DNA of 64,000 nucleotides from Sphingopyxis sp. H073 (GTDB lineage Bacteria; Pseudomonadota; Alphaproteobacteria; Sphingomonadales; Sphingomonadaceae): NCBI RefSeq assembly GCF_001468395.1, contig NZ_LNSG01000006.1, positions 62,001 to 126,000 of the forward strand, read 5' to 3'. Shown piece by piece: positions 35,209 to 44,084 of this stretch (position 1 is its first letter; each line of letters starts with the position of its first letter). The notes under the pieces were generated by a model. It saw only the letters and a program-made list of their open reading frames with translations, ran no database searches and was not told where the DNA came from. The position numbers and the translations under genes were made by a program.

Positions 35209-36228
35209 TCAGAGCTTGAGCCTCTCCTTCATGGGCTCGCGATCCGTCTGTTCGATGGGGTACCAGCGGTAGCCGGATCCGTCGGCGGCAATGTGACCCA
35301 CCCCCGGGAACGGAAGATGGGGCGCCGCAATCATCATACGGTCGCGAGCGAAGCGGGTGAACGCGGCTTTCCGCACGGCGCGCGCCTCGTCCTGGCGAAC
35401 ATCGAAAGTGATCGTCACGTCGGGGCGTGGAAATTGAACCGCGCCGGCGTGGATGACATCGCCGACGAAGACGATACTCTGCCCCTTGCTGGTCAAGGTG
35501 TAGAAGGCGGTGCCCGGGGTGTGCCCAGGCTGCAGTTCGGCACGAATGCCCGGCACGACTTCGCCATCGGTATCGATCGGCTTCACCCGGCCGGCCGTGA
35601 CATAGGGCGTCAGCGTCTGCTCGGTCTGGGTCCAGAAGCGCTTGTCGATCCCGCTTTTAGCCGCGTTGGCAACATCGGAGAAAAAGCGAATATCTGCACC
35701 GCCGGCATAGACCGTCGCGCGCGGGAAGACGATCTTGCCCGCCTTCGTGAGACCGCCGCTATGGTCGCTGTGGACATGGGTGATGAGTATGTCGGTGATT
35801 GTCTCCGGCGCGGCCCCAGCTGCTGCCAGCGCTTCGAGCAGCCTGCCGCCGTTGCCTAGGCCGAAAAGATCGCCGGCACCGACATCGACAAGGATCCGCC
35901 GCCCGTTGAAGTCGATCAGATAAGCGTTGATCGAAGCCTCTGCGGGATTGGCTAGGAAACTGCGGGCAAGAATTTCGTCGATCGTTTGCGCCGAGACGCC
36001 GCGCAGCAACTGGTGCAGGTCCAGCGGGACCGACCCATCCGACAATGCCGTTATCTGGGCATCGCCAATCGTAAATCGATAAATTGCGGGAGCGGTCTGG
36101 CGGACGGTCCCGGCTATGGTGTCGGGCACCGCGGCGGGCGTCGGAGCCGCTAAACCGGGAGAAGAGGATATCGGGCCAAGCAGCGCCAGGGCGAGAGGGA
36201 GAATAGTGAATGGCTTTTTGATCATCAT
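35209..36228 (-). CDS. Secreted MBL-fold metallohydrolase
   Basis: 339 aa. The signal peptide covers about residues 1-27 (ends GLAA). The metallo-beta-lactamase motif HVHSDHSGG is near residue 150, with further metal ligands in QPGHTPGTA, FVGDVIHAG and a late APHLPFPG. The fold resembles quorum-quenching lactonases and other exported hydrolases. It is co-translated with the msrA-like gene upstream (ATGA overlap). The substrate is unknown. Periplasmic location is likely. Confidence 0.85.
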   Translation of the reverse strand: MMIKKPFTILPLALALLGPISSSPGLAAPTPAAVPDTIAGTVRQTAPAIYRFTIGDAQITALSDGSVPLDLHQLLRGVSAQTIDEILARSFLANPAEASINAYLIDFNGRRILVDVGAGDLFGLGNGGRLLEALAAAGAAPETITDILITHVHSDHSGGLTKAGKIVFPRATVYAGGADIRFFSDVANAAKSGIDKRFWTQTEQTLTPYVTAGRVKPIDTDGEVVPGIRAELQPGHTPGTAFYTLTSKGQSIVFVGDVIHAGAVQFPRPDVTITFDVRQDEARAVRKAAFTRFARDRMMIAAPHLPFPGVGHIAADGSGYRWYPIEQTDREPMKERLKL

Positions 36229-36827
36229 GGCGACGTCCTTGATTGAGTTGCGATGGATGAAGAACTGTCAGTCATTATCCCAGCGCTGGCGGGGTCTTGC
36301 GAGACATTGTCGCGATCGACAGCGTGCTCGGCGACAGAGTTCGGTTCAGGCAGGGCCACTTCCGAAAAATGCTGCCGAATATAGTCCAGCTTGGGATCGA
36401 TGAAGCGGCGGCAGAAGGGTCGGCTCGGATCGGTTCGATAATAGTTCTGGTAACGCTCGTCCGAAGCCTTGAAGCTTCTGAACGGCAGAACCAGGGTATG
36501 CGCCGTATTGCCGAATTCCTCGGCAAATCGGACGATCGCCAATTCGGCCTCATGCCGCTGGTTGTCATCGAAAATATAGATCGCGCTGCGGTACTTGTCG
36601 CTAGGAGAGCGGGCCCGGGTGGCTGAATGCGTTCTCAGATGCACCTCGCACAGCGTTGCCAACGGAATGATTGAAGGATCGAAGGTGACGATCACCCCTT
36701 CTGACCAGCTATCTGCCGGAGCGTCCGATTGGACAAAGCCCTGGTCGACCTGCGCAACGCCGCGCAGCGCCTGGAACACCCCTTCGGTGCACCAATGGCA
36801 CCCCCCTCCAAAGCCGATCTTCGCCAT
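36225..36827 (-). CDS. msrA: MsrA-family methionine sulfoxide reductase, divergent copy
   Basis: 200 aa from the ATG at 36827 (GTG at 36833 possible). The active site is GGGCHWCTEGVF instead of GGCFWG: the nucleophilic Cys is kept, but an extra Cys three residues on gives a CxxC pair that may recycle it directly. SPSDKYRSAIYIFDDNQRHEA and DERYQNYYRTDPSRPFCRRFI fit the family. The last 40 residues are a Ser-rich tail. It is translationally coupled to the MBL-fold hydrolase and could be part of the operon behind the OxyR-like site at 37671. Confidence 0.8.
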   Translation of the reverse strand: MAKIGFGGGCHWCTEGVFQALRGVAQVDQGFVQSDAPADSWSEGVIVTFDPSIIPLATLCEVHLRTHSATRARSPSDKYRSAIYIFDDNQRHEAELAIVRFAEEFGNTAHTLVLPFRSFKASDERYQNYYRTDPSRPFCRRFIDPKLDYIRQHFSEVALPEPNSVAEHAVDRDNVSQDPASAGIMTDSSSSIATQSRTSP

Positions 36828-36865
36828 CTTCACCTCTCGCGCCTAGACGTATTTCTTTCTGCGGA

Positions 36866-37099
36866 TCAGCGCCGTCTCGCGCGCCTGAGCCTTCTGGCTG
36901 CGGACGCAATCAATGTAAGCATCAGCGCGCCGATAAGAACGCCCAGTAGCAGTGGACTGTGGACATGCATCATCGCTGGGCGCAAATACAGGCCGACTAA
37001 CCCGAGGATCACGAAAGCGACCGATGCAAGTCGCAATGCGCGCCAAGCACGGGGTTTGTTGTCTTTGAACCAAAGGGAAGTTCCGAAGATATTGATCAT
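36866..37099 (-). CDS. Small membrane protein (two transmembrane segments)
   Basis: 77 aa from the ATG at 37099. After MINIFGTSLWFKDNKPRAWR come two hydrophobic stretches (LASVAFVILGLVGLYL and LLLGVLIGALMLTLIAS) and a very basic tail (RRLRRARRR). The frame upstream is a shadow. No family is recognised. It is followed after 38 bases by the divergent msrA, same strand. Confidence 0.55.
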   Translation of the reverse strand: MINIFGTSLWFKDNKPRAWRALRLASVAFVILGLVGLYLRPAMMHVHSPLLLGVLIGALMLTLIASAARRLRRARRR

Positions 37100-37142
37100 A
37101 AATGGTTGCCTTCCGGCAGCAAGGTTCAAGGTACGAAGTAAG

Positions 37143-37481
37143 TCAGAGCGGCCGTGCACATTCCGAACGAAGCCAGGTTTCCTGCACGCTGCTGAAGCCG
37201 GCCTCGCGTAATGTCTGGGTCGCCGCAGCCAACCGCTGGCCCCGCCGATGCAGGAGGTTAACGAACGCGCGGAGTATTTCGAGCCGGGGATCAGCGAGTG
37301 TCCCATTTGCACGCCGTCCCGGGAGAAGTTGATGTTTCTTGAAGAGGGCCTGCGCGAGACCGGCTCGCGATCCGAACCTTTGGCCTTTCTCGCTCCGCGC
37401 CAGTGCGATTACCGTCAGTTCCATCGGCGTGAAGATGAAGGCGCCGGATGGAAGTATCTCTGGCTCGATGAGGTGCAGCAC
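37143..37481 (-). CDS. Hypothetical protein, sphingomonad type
   Basis: 112 aa, GTG start at 37481. The N-terminus (LHLIEPEILPSGAFIFTPME) is followed by helical segments ELTVIALARSEKGQRFGSR and ADPRLEILRAFVNLLHRRG. Small proteins with this layout are common next to redox or membrane genes in sphingomonads, but their function is unknown. It is the first gene downstream of the duplicated 74-bp promoter block at 37624-37697, about 140 bases away. Confidence 0.5.
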   Translation of the reverse strand: MLHLIEPEILPSGAFIFTPMELTVIALARSEKGQRFGSRAGLAQALFKKHQLLPGRRANGTLADPRLEILRAFVNLLHRRGQRLAAATQTLREAGFSSVQETWLRSECARPL

Positions 37482-37623
37482 TGTGGCGCGAGCTCCCTTG
37501 TTCTCTTCATCGTCTTCGCGGCCGTACCTATTTTAACGAACCGCGGCGCCGTTGAAGATTGTCCGTTCGGCTAAGACGCTCTCATTCATCCTGGGGCGCA
37601 GCGTCAGGCACGCCGTCGCTTCT

Positions 37624-37697
37624 GTGTCAGCCGTTGCGCCGACTATCGCAGTGAGCCAGACGTTTTTCCAATAGGCTGTGCCTATAGTTTTCATAGC
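37624..37697 (-). repeat. 74-bp promoter-like block, copy A
   Basis: It aligns without gaps to 52921-52994 over 74 bases (about 62 identical). It includes the shared TGCGCCGACTATCGCAGTG and the OxyR-like operator. Both copies lie upstream of minus-strand gene sets containing msrA. Conservation outside coding sequence suggests retained promoter/operator function after duplication. Confidence 0.65.
37671..37696. promoter_or_regulatory. OxyR-type operator ATAG-N7-CTAT-N7-ATAG, site A
   Basis: ATAG 37671-37674, CTAT 37682-37685, ATAG 37693-37696, with spacers of exactly seven bases. This is three of the four quarter-sites of the OxyR consensus geometry. It lies 190 bases upstream of the minus-strand gene at 37481 and at the 3' side of gnd. 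The binding regulator is not identified. Confidence 0.6.
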
Positions 37698-37719
37698 GCC
37701 GGATAGCGTGACGCGTCAC

Positions 37720-38697
37720 TTATTGCGGCATCTCGACATGCCCACCGAAGCCAAAGCGCATCGCCGAGAGAAGCTTGTCGCCAAAAGTGTGGTCGACGCG
37801 GCTGCGGTAGCGCGCAAACAAGGCGGCCGAAAGGACATAGGCCGGGACGGCTTCTTCCATTGCCGCATCGATCGTCCACCGGCCCTCGCCAGAGTCCGAG
37901 ACCTGGCCGGTGAATTGCTCGAGCATCGGATCCCTGGCCAGGCCGATCGCGCAAAGGTCGAGCAGCCAGGACGAGATGACACTGCCGCGACGCCAGACTT
38001 CGGCCACGTCGGTCAGGTTGATGTCGAAGCGTTCATCAGGCTCGAGCCGTTCGGAGGACTTGCCCTTGAGAATGTCGAAGCCCTCGGCATAGGCCTGCAT
38101 CAGGCCATATTCGATTCCGTTGTGGACCATCTTGACGAAATGCCCGGCGCCGGTTGGGCCGGCGTGGATATAGCCGCGCTCGGCGCGACTGTCGGGCGCG
38201 TCGCGTCCAATGGTGCGGACGATCGAACCATAGCCCGGCGCGAGCGTATCGAAGATGGGATCCAGCAGATCGACGATCTCCTTGTCGCCGCCGATCATCA
38301 TGCAATAACCGCGTTCGAGCCCCCATATCCCGCCTGATGTGCCAACATCGATATAATGGAGCCCCTTGTCCCTTGCCGCAGCACCACATTTGATGTCGTC
38401 TTTGTAGAAGCTGTTGCCGCCATCGATGATGATGTCGCCGGGCTCCGACAATTCCATCAGCTTGTCGACCGTGTCTTGGGTGGGAGCGCCCGCCGGGAGC
38501 ATTACCCAGAAGATCCGCGGCGCAGTGAGTTTGGCGACGACATCTTCAAGCGAATTCGCTCCGATGGCACCTTCACCGGCGAGCTGAGTAACCGCGGCCG
38601 GATCGCGATTGAAGGCGACGACCTCGTGGCCGCCGCGCATCAGCCGACGCGCGATATTGGCACCCATGCGGCCGAGGCCGATCATTGCAAGACGCAT
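37720..38697 (-). CDS. gnd: 6-phosphogluconate dehydrogenase (decarboxylating)
   Basis: 325 aa, the short GndA/YqeC-like form. The NADP-binding N-terminus is [19 protein letters not shown]. Substrate-site motifs are [31 protein letters not shown] and [19 protein letters not shown] with the catalytic Lys. It oxidises 6-phosphogluconate to ribulose 5-phosphate, yielding reduced cofactor for thioredoxin or glutathione systems. Its placement among msr genes, with an OxyR-like site 171 bases upstream (38868-38893), suggests stress-inducible NADPH supply. rpiA in the same region acts on its product. Confidence 0.92.
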   Translation of the reverse strand: MRLAMIGLGRMGANIARRLMRGGHEVVAFNRDPAAVTQLAGEGAIGANSLEDVVAKLTAPRIFWVMLPAGAPTQDTVDKLMELSEPGDIIIDGGNSFYKDDIKCGAAARDKGLHYIDVGTSGGIWGLERGYCMMIGGDKEIVDLLDPIFDTLAPGYGSIVRTIGRDAPDSRAERGYIHAGPTGAGHFVKMVHNGIEYGLMQAYAEGFDILKGKSSERLEPDERFDINLTDVAEVWRRGSVISSWLLDLCAIGLARDPMLEQFTGQVSDSGEGRWTIDAAMEEAVPAYVLSAALFARYRSRVDHTFGDKLLSAMRFGFGGHVEMPQ

Positions 38698-38867
38698 TGT
38701 TCAAATCCTTCTGTCAGAAGTTCACCCGGCGCGGACAGTTCCGACCAACGCCCCGCCGTCACGATCCAACGAGACCGCACCGCTCGCTGGCAGGTTACCA
38801 TGAGTATGCAAATTTCGCCGCGCCTTGGCACTGAATGGAGGATGAGTTCATCGCCAGACGAAGTCCA

Positions 38868-38893
38868 ATAACCAGGCGCTATAGTTTCGATAC
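38868..38893. promoter_or_regulatory. OxyR-type operator, site D (degenerate)
   Basis: ATAA 38868-38871, CTAT 38879-38882 and ATAC 38890-38893 with 7-base spacers. The second spacer starts AGTTT, as in the other sites. Located upstream of gnd (start 38697, minus strand). It matches the other sites in geometry but only 10 of 12 core bases. Confidence 0.45.
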
Positions 38894-38956
38894 CCATTTA
38901 GCGACATGCGCAGTGCCGGGGCGGACATTGCGAACAGAGCAGCGACTGCGACACCC

Positions 38957-39220
38957 TCAGTCCGGTTGGAAGCCAAGCACGAAATCCACGACCTTTTTCG
39001 CAGACATCTCGCACGGCTTGAGCGATGTTTTGCCTGATGTGAACCGATACAGGTTGAAGCTGACGATGTCGGTCCCACCCAACTCCCTGGCAAACAGGCT
39101 GTTGCGGCGCCCGTCGTCGGACCGCCGGACGATCAAGCCGAAACGCCGGCCTTCGTGAATGCCTTCGCTATGACCCTCGGGAAGCCTTTTGAAGGCAGCG
39201 TCGAAATCGGTAAGCTCCAT
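38957..39220 (-). CDS. Conserved small hypothetical protein
   Basis: 87 aa. The N-terminus MELTDFDAAFKRLPEGHSEG is followed by RRFGLIVRRSDDGRRNSLFA and RELGGTDIVSFNLYR, ending PCEMSAKKVVDFVLGFQPD. The ELGGTDIVSFNLY and CEMSxxKVVDFV blocks are well-formed and typical of a short conserved protein in sphingomonads and relatives, function unknown. It precedes gnd on the same strand with a 259-base gap containing the degenerate OxyR-like site. Confidence 0.65.
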   Translation of the reverse strand: MELTDFDAAFKRLPEGHSEGIHEGRRFGLIVRRSDDGRRNSLFARELGGTDIVSFNLYRFTSGKTSLKPCEMSAKKVVDFVLGFQPD

Positions 39221-39311
39221 CTCGTTCCACCAGTATCAGAAGACGCACAGCATGTTCGGGCCCGCCAACTCTGGCGCGCGCAACGAGCCCCAGGAACAAG
39301 CGCGCATTCGA

Positions 39312-41054
39312 CTAGGCCCTCTCCATCTCATGTGTCGGTTCAACCCCCATCAGCGCCAGGCCGTTGCGGATGACCTGCCCGATCGCGGCGGCCAGGAACA
39401 ACCGCGCGCGGCTAACCGGCAGGTTTTCCGGGTAGGCGAAGCGGCGCGTCGGGTCGGCATTTCCTGTGTTCCACAGCGCATGGAATTCCGCGGCCAGCCC
39501 CTCAAGGAAGAAGGCGATCCGGTGCGGCTCGCGCGCTGCCGCAGCCGCCTCGACGATGCGGGGGAATTCTGCCGCACGCTTCACAAGCGTAAGGCTCGGA
39601 CCGTCCAGAAGAGCGAGATCGGGCGGGTCGCCCAACTCGATACCCGCTTCGGCCGCGCGGCTTGCTAGCGAGCAAATCCGCGCATGGGCATATTGCACAT
39701 AGAAGACCGGATTATCCTTCGATGCCTCGACGACGGTCGCAAAGTCGAAGTCCATGGACGCTTCCGCTTTGCGGGTCAGCATCATGAAGCGAACGACGTC
39801 CTTTCCGACTTCTCGAATGACATCGGCCAGCGTGACGAAATTGCCTGCGCGCTTGGACATCTTGACCGGCTCACCCGCGCGCAGCAGCCGCACGATCTGC
39901 ACCAGCTTGACGTCGAACCGCTTCCTGCCTTCGGTTAGAGCTTCGGCGGCGGCAACGATGCGCATCACGGTCCCGGCATGATCGGCGCCCCAGATGTCGA
40001 TCAGTTCGTCGGCATCGCGCGCCTTCTCGAAATGATAGGCCAGATCCACGCCGAAATAGGTCCAGCTCCCATCCGGTTTACGGATAGGACGGTCCTGGTC
40101 ATCGCCAAATTTCGTCGACCGGAACAGCGGCAGCGCGATCGGCTCCCAGTCCTTGGAGACTTCACCCTTCGGAGGTTCGAGAACGCCGTCATAGACAAGA
40201 TCGCGCTCGCGCAGCCAGGCCTCGGCATCATCCGGCTTTCCGGCAGCGACGAGGTCCGCCTCCGACGCGAAGCGGTCGTGACTTATGCCGAGCAGCGCCA
40301 GATCTTCGCGGATCGTCTCCATCATCGCGGCAACGGTCCGCGCACGAAAGATTGCGAGCCAGTCCGTCTCCGGGGCGTCGGCATAGCGGCCCCCAAAATC
40401 GGCGGCCAGCGCCTCCCCGACCGGCTTCAGATAATCGCCCGGGTATAGACCTTCCGCTATCTCGCCGAGGCTCTCGCCCAACGCCTCGCGATATCTCTGG
40501 TGTGCCGAGCGAGCGAGAATATCGACCTGCCCGCCGGCATCATTGATATAATATTCGCGGATGACGCGATGGCCGGTGAAAGCGAGCAGGTTGGCGAGCG
40601 CATCTCCGACCACTGCCCCTCGGCAGTGCCCCATATGCATCGGACCGGTCGGGTTGGCCGAGACAAACTCTATATTCACCGTCTTGCCCGCGCCGACGGG
40701 CGACATGCCGTAGCGGTCCTTCTGGTCCGCAATCACCGCCAGCTCGTTTTGCCAGGCCTGGTCGGTCAGCCGGATATTTACAAAGCCCGGGCCAGCGACG
40801 GCCACGTCTGCAACATCCTCCAACATGGCCAACCGGCCCGCCAACTTCTCAGCGAGTTGGCGCGGATGCGTGCCGGTAAGTTTTGCCAGGACCATCGCCG
40901 CGTTGGTCGACAGATCGCCATGCGCCGGGTCGTGCGGACGCTCCACGGTCAGCCCCGCCCGGTCGAGGCCCGCAGGAACGTCCCCCGCCACCTGCAGATC
41001 GCCAATTACCCGCGCGAGATGATCAAGGATGCGCGCATGAAGCGACACAGCCAT
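39312..41054 (-). CDS. argS: Arginyl-tRNA synthetase
   Basis: 580 aa, full length. The class-I signature HIGH appears as HMGH in NPTGPMHMGHCRGAVVGDAL and KMSKS as KMSKR in PVKMSKRAGNFVTL. The N-terminal ArgRS additional domain (residues about 1-100) and the C-terminal anticodon-binding helices (VQYAHARICSLASRA) are present. It charges tRNA-Arg. Its placement amid redox genes is unusual. If a second argS exists elsewhere in the genome, this may be a stress-tolerant duplicate; the window alone cannot tell. Confidence 0.93.
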   Translation of the reverse strand: MAVSLHARILDHLARVIGDLQVAGDVPAGLDRAGLTVERPHDPAHGDLSTNAAMVLAKLTGTHPRQLAEKLAGRLAMLEDVADVAVAGPGFVNIRLTDQAWQNELAVIADQKDRYGMSPVGAGKTVNIEFVSANPTGPMHMGHCRGAVVGDALANLLAFTGHRVIREYYINDAGGQVDILARSAHQRYREALGESLGEIAEGLYPGDYLKPVGEALAADFGGRYADAPETDWLAIFRARTVAAMMETIREDLALLGISHDRFASEADLVAAGKPDDAEAWLRERDLVYDGVLEPPKGEVSKDWEPIALPLFRSTKFGDDQDRPIRKPDGSWTYFGVDLAYHFEKARDADELIDIWGADHAGTVMRIVAAAEALTEGRKRFDVKLVQIVRLLRAGEPVKMSKRAGNFVTLADVIREVGKDVVRFMMLTRKAEASMDFDFATVVEASKDNPVFYVQYAHARICSLASRAAEAGIELGDPPDLALLDGPSLTLVKRAAEFPRIVEAAAAAREPHRIAFFLEGLAAEFHALWNTGNADPTRRFAYPENLPVSRARLFLAAAIGQVIRNGLALMGVEPTHEMERA

Positions 41055-41081
41055 CAGCGAAGGCCCGCTGCGCCTTGGCTG

Positions 41082-41363
41082 CTATCCAACCTCTACGCCT
41101 TTCCAGAAAGCGATGTGATCCCGGATGGCTTCCGCAACCGGATTCGGATCGGGATATGACCAAGCCGCGTCCGCGTTGAGCGCGCTGCCTACGCGGATAT
41201 GGAAGTATCTCGCGGTGCCCTTGATCGGGCAGACAGAAGTGTGTGCGCTCGCTTCAAGGAGCTCCTGATTGACCGCGGAAGGTGGGAAATAGTGGTTTCC
41301 CTCGACGACGATTGTCTCGTCGCTTGCGGCGATGGTGGTGTCGTTCCAAACTGCTGAGACCAA
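41082..41363 (-). CDS. DUF427 domain protein
   Basis: 93 aa from a TTG at 41363, with GAGGAT upstream. TTG is at the position where homologues begin (VSAVWNDTTIAASDETIVVEG), so the start is credible. GNHYFPPSAV, HTSVCPIKGTARYFHI and DAAWSYPDPNP are DUF427 hallmarks. The structure is a small beta barrel of unknown function. It lies between the thiolase and argS on the same strand. Confidence 0.85.
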   Translation of the reverse strand: MVSAVWNDTTIAASDETIVVEGNHYFPPSAVNQELLEASAHTSVCPIKGTARYFHIRVGSALNADAAWSYPDPNPVAEAIRDHIAFWKGVEVG

Positions 41364-41415
41364 CGGAATATCCTCTCATATTGTCAATGGCACGGCGTTC
41401 GCAGCGGCCCGTGAA

Positions 41416-42681
41416 TCAGGGGCGTTCGAGGAGTGCGACGGTGCCTTGGCCGCCGTCGGCGCAGATGCTGACGATTGCCCGTGATCCGCTCGGCATGTCC
41501 CAGAGCTCCTTCACTGCCTGGCTGAGGTCGCGCGCGCCTGTCGCGCCGAAGGGATGACCGATTGCTACCGAGCCCCCGTTGGGATTGACGCGGTCCCAGT
41601 CGAAGTCGCCCAAATCCGACTGGACACCGGCGGTTTCGCGCACCCACTCCCGGTCGGTGATGGCCGCGACATTCGCCAGGACCTGGGCGGCGAAGGCTTC
41701 GTGGATTTCCCAAAGAGCGATATCGGAGAAGCTTAGTTGATGCCGCGCGAGCAGACGTGGAATGCCATAGGAGGGTGCCATCAACAGACCCTCGGTGTGG
41801 AAATCGACGGCCGACACCTCGTAATCGATGAGCCGCGCGTAGGGGGTGCCCGCCGGCAGTCGTGCCACGCCGGCTTCGTTTGCCACCCAGCAACCGGCGG
41901 CGCCATCCGTTATCGGCGAGCTGTTGCCGGCAGTCAGCGTTCCCCTGCCACTGTCGCGATCGAAGACGGGCTTGAGTGCGGCAAGCCGTTCGGGCGACGT
42001 ATCGGCGCGGGGGTTCGCATCGCGCGCCAGTTCAGGAAGGGAAATCGCGAGATCGTCGAAGAAACCTCGCTCCCAACCAGCGACCGACCGCTGGTGGCTC
42101 TTTAGCGCCCAATCGTCCTGCGCCTCGCGCGAGATCCGCCAGGCCTTGGCGGTGTCCTCCATATGATCGCCCATTGTCCTGCCGGTGATCCGGTTGGCCC
42201 ATCCCTTGGTCGGGAGCACATAGTCGTGGAGGGCAAGAGACTGGAGGGCCGCAAGCGCCGCCGCTGGATCTTGCGCAAAGAGGTCGGTGAGCCGCTTCGA
42301 TGCATCGGCCGTCAAAGCGATGGGAGGTCGGCTCATGACTTCGGCACCGCCCACCATCGTGAGATCGGTTCCTCCGCCCAGCATCCCTGCCGCAGCGAAA
42401 GTCGCCGTCATGCTGGTAGAGCATGCCAAAACGACCGAAAATGCGGGGACATTCGGATTGAGCTTGGCGTCAAGCCAGGTCTCGCGAGCAATGTTGCTCC
42501 AACCCAAATTCGGGATCACGGTACCCCAGATGAGAAGATCCGGCTCTGCTTGCGCCGCCATCGCCTGCACAAGAGGGACGGACAAAGAGACGGCATCATA
42601 AGCAGCCAAAGCCCCTCCGCCGCGGCCGAAGGGAGTGCGAAGGCCGGCGGCAACAAAGACGGGTTCAGCAAAGCGGCTCAT
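41416..42681 (-). CDS. Acetyl-CoA acyltransferase (FadI-like thiolase)
   Basis: 421 aa from the ATG at 42681 with GGAG five bases upstream. Catalytic residues are evident: nucleophilic Cys in VVLACSTSMT (about residue 90), His in LWEIHEAFAAQ, GHPFGATGAR, and the second Cys in SICADGGQGTV. Length and GWSNIARETWL resemble the beta-oxidation FadI branch more than biosynthetic PhaA. It degrades 3-ketoacyl-CoA or condenses acetyl-CoA. No other beta-oxidation genes are adjacent; the reductase at 42740 is upstream on the same strand. Confidence 0.85.
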   Translation of the reverse strand: MSRFAEPVFVAAGLRTPFGRGGGALAAYDAVSLSVPLVQAMAAQAEPDLLIWGTVIPNLGWSNIARETWLDAKLNPNVPAFSVVLACSTSMTATFAAAGMLGGGTDLTMVGGAEVMSRPPIALTADASKRLTDLFAQDPAAALAALQSLALHDYVLPTKGWANRITGRTMGDHMEDTAKAWRISREAQDDWALKSHQRSVAGWERGFFDDLAISLPELARDANPRADTSPERLAALKPVFDRDSGRGTLTAGNSSPITDGAAGCWVANEAGVARLPAGTPYARLIDYEVSAVDFHTEGLLMAPSYGIPRLLARHQLSFSDIALWEIHEAFAAQVLANVAAITDREWVRETAGVQSDLGDFDWDRVNPNGGSVAIGHPFGATGARDLSQAVKELWDMPSGSRAIVSICADGGQGTVALLERP

Positions 42682-42739
42682 GACGATCTCCAAATATTAT
42701 CCGCAGGGTGAAAGGTGGGGCGCGACGGAGTATGCGCCG

Positions 42740-43486
42740 CTAACCACCATAGCGCTCGGTCTTGATTATCGAGGGGTCGACCCCGGCCAGCAGCGCGCCC
42801 TCGGTCGCAATGTTGACGAAATCGTTGGATCCGCAAACGAATATCTGTGTGGGCTTTCGGTGAAGCCGGGCGAGAACCTCTTCGACCATGGCGCTGTCGA
42901 TCCGCCGCCCGAAATCCGATGCGCGGATCGGATCTTCGCGCGTGATCGCCAGCGCCAGGACAAATGCGGCATCGTTGATCTCGACGGAATGTAGTTCTTC
43001 CGAAAACAGAACATCCTCAGCGGTGCGCGCGGACAGGAGCAACGCGGTTGGCACGGCCGGGTCTTGTGTGCGGCGATGCCGGATCATCGCCATCAACGGC
43101 ACGAGCCCGGAGCCTGCTCCGATCAACAGCACCGCGTCTACGGCAGGTTCAGGCCATAGGAAGTGCCCGCCGAGCGGACCGCGAAGCTCGATCTCATCGC
43201 CGACTATCGCGATATCGTGAAAATAGGCCGACACCTCGCCATCGGGCAGGCGTTCGACAGCGAGCTCGATGATCGGGGACGAGGCTGCCGATGACGCGAT
43301 CGAGTAACTGCGCATCGCGCTATAGCCATCAGGCGCGGTCAGCCGGACATCGACATGTTGGCCTGCGATGTGCGCGAACGGCCTGCTCAATCGGAGGAAG
43401 AAGCTTTTGATGCTCGGCGTCTGCTGGACGATTTCCTCGATCACGCATGATTGCCATGACGCGGTTTGCGTGCCGTTGTCAGTCAT
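42740..43486 (-). CDS. Ferredoxin-NAD(P) reductase-like flavoprotein
   Basis: 248 aa from the ATG at 43486. The FAD-binding motif is RSYSIASSA, the NAD(P) site is LLIGAGSGLVPLMAMIRH, and a C-terminal VCGSNDFVN forms the cofactor-binding loop. There is no 2Fe-2S domain. Its start overlaps the end of the molybdopterin oxidoreductase by eight bases. It is therefore the probable electron-supplying or -accepting partner of that enzyme, a pairing commonly seen for this family. Cytosolic. Confidence 0.85.
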   Translation of the reverse strand: MTDNGTQTASWQSCVIEEIVQQTPSIKSFFLRLSRPFAHIAGQHVDVRLTAPDGYSAMRSYSIASSAASSPIIELAVERLPDGEVSAYFHDIAIVGDEIELRGPLGGHFLWPEPAVDAVLLIGAGSGLVPLMAMIRHRRTQDPAVPTALLLSARTAEDVLFSEELHSVEINDAAFVLALAITREDPIRASDFGRRIDSAMVEEVLARLHRKPTQIFVCGSNDFVNIATEGALLAGVDPSIIKTERYGG

Positions 43487-44084
43487 CGGTGTATCGTTGC
43501 TCGCGCCACGGATCGCCGTAAATATGATAGCCGCGCAGCTCCCAGAAGCCGGCCTCGTCACGGGTTGTGAATTGCAGCGCCTTCACCCATTTGGCGGACT
43601 TCCAGAAGTACAGATGCGGAACCAGCAGACGCGCCGGCCCGCCATGATCGCGGGTAATCGGCTGGCCGGCAAATTTGAGAGCGACCATCGCTTTCCCGGA
43701 CAGCAGGTCCGCCAGCGGGACGTTTGTCGAATAATCGTCGTAGGAATGCGCCAGGACGAAATCAGTGGGCCGGTCGAGCCCTGCATCCGCAAGGATGTCT
43801 TCAATGAGGACGCCCTCCCATATGGTATCCAGCTTGGACCAAGAGGTCACACAGTGAATATCCTTGGTCACCTTGGTCTTTGGCAGGGCGTTAAACTCGC
43901 TCCAGTTCCACACTTTGACCGGCTTCGGGCCGACTTTGACGGTGAATTTCCAATCAGCCAGCTCCACGTTCGGCGTCGGCCCCGCCGTGAGAACCGGAAA
44001 ATTCTCCACGAGATGCTGACCCGGCGGAATCCGGCCGGACTGGTCGCCACTTGAACCGCGACCGGTGAAACCTCTGGTGACCAT
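43479..44084 (-). CDS. Sulfite-oxidase-like molybdopterin oxidoreductase (YuiH type)
   Basis: 201 aa from the ATG at 44084. The core is the sulfite-oxidase molybdopterin domain: IHCVTSWSKLDTIWEGV, with the Cys that ligates molybdenum in HCVTSWS, then RDHGGPARLLVPHLYFWKSAKW for cofactor phosphate binding. There is no signal peptide, unlike periplasmic MsrP/YedY, so it is the cytosolic YuiH-like group of unknown substrate. It forms an operon with the flavin reductase. An OxyR-like site (44278-44303) lies about 195 bases upstream. Confidence 0.85.
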   Translation of the reverse strand: MVTRGFTGRGSSGDQSGRIPPGQHLVENFPVLTAGPTPNVELADWKFTVKVGPKPVKVWNWSEFNALPKTKVTKDIHCVTSWSKLDTIWEGVLIEDILADAGLDRPTDFVLAHSYDDYSTNVPLADLLSGKAMVALKFAGQPITRDHGGPARLLVPHLYFWKSAKWVKALQFTTRDEAGFWELRGYHIYGDPWREQRYTDD

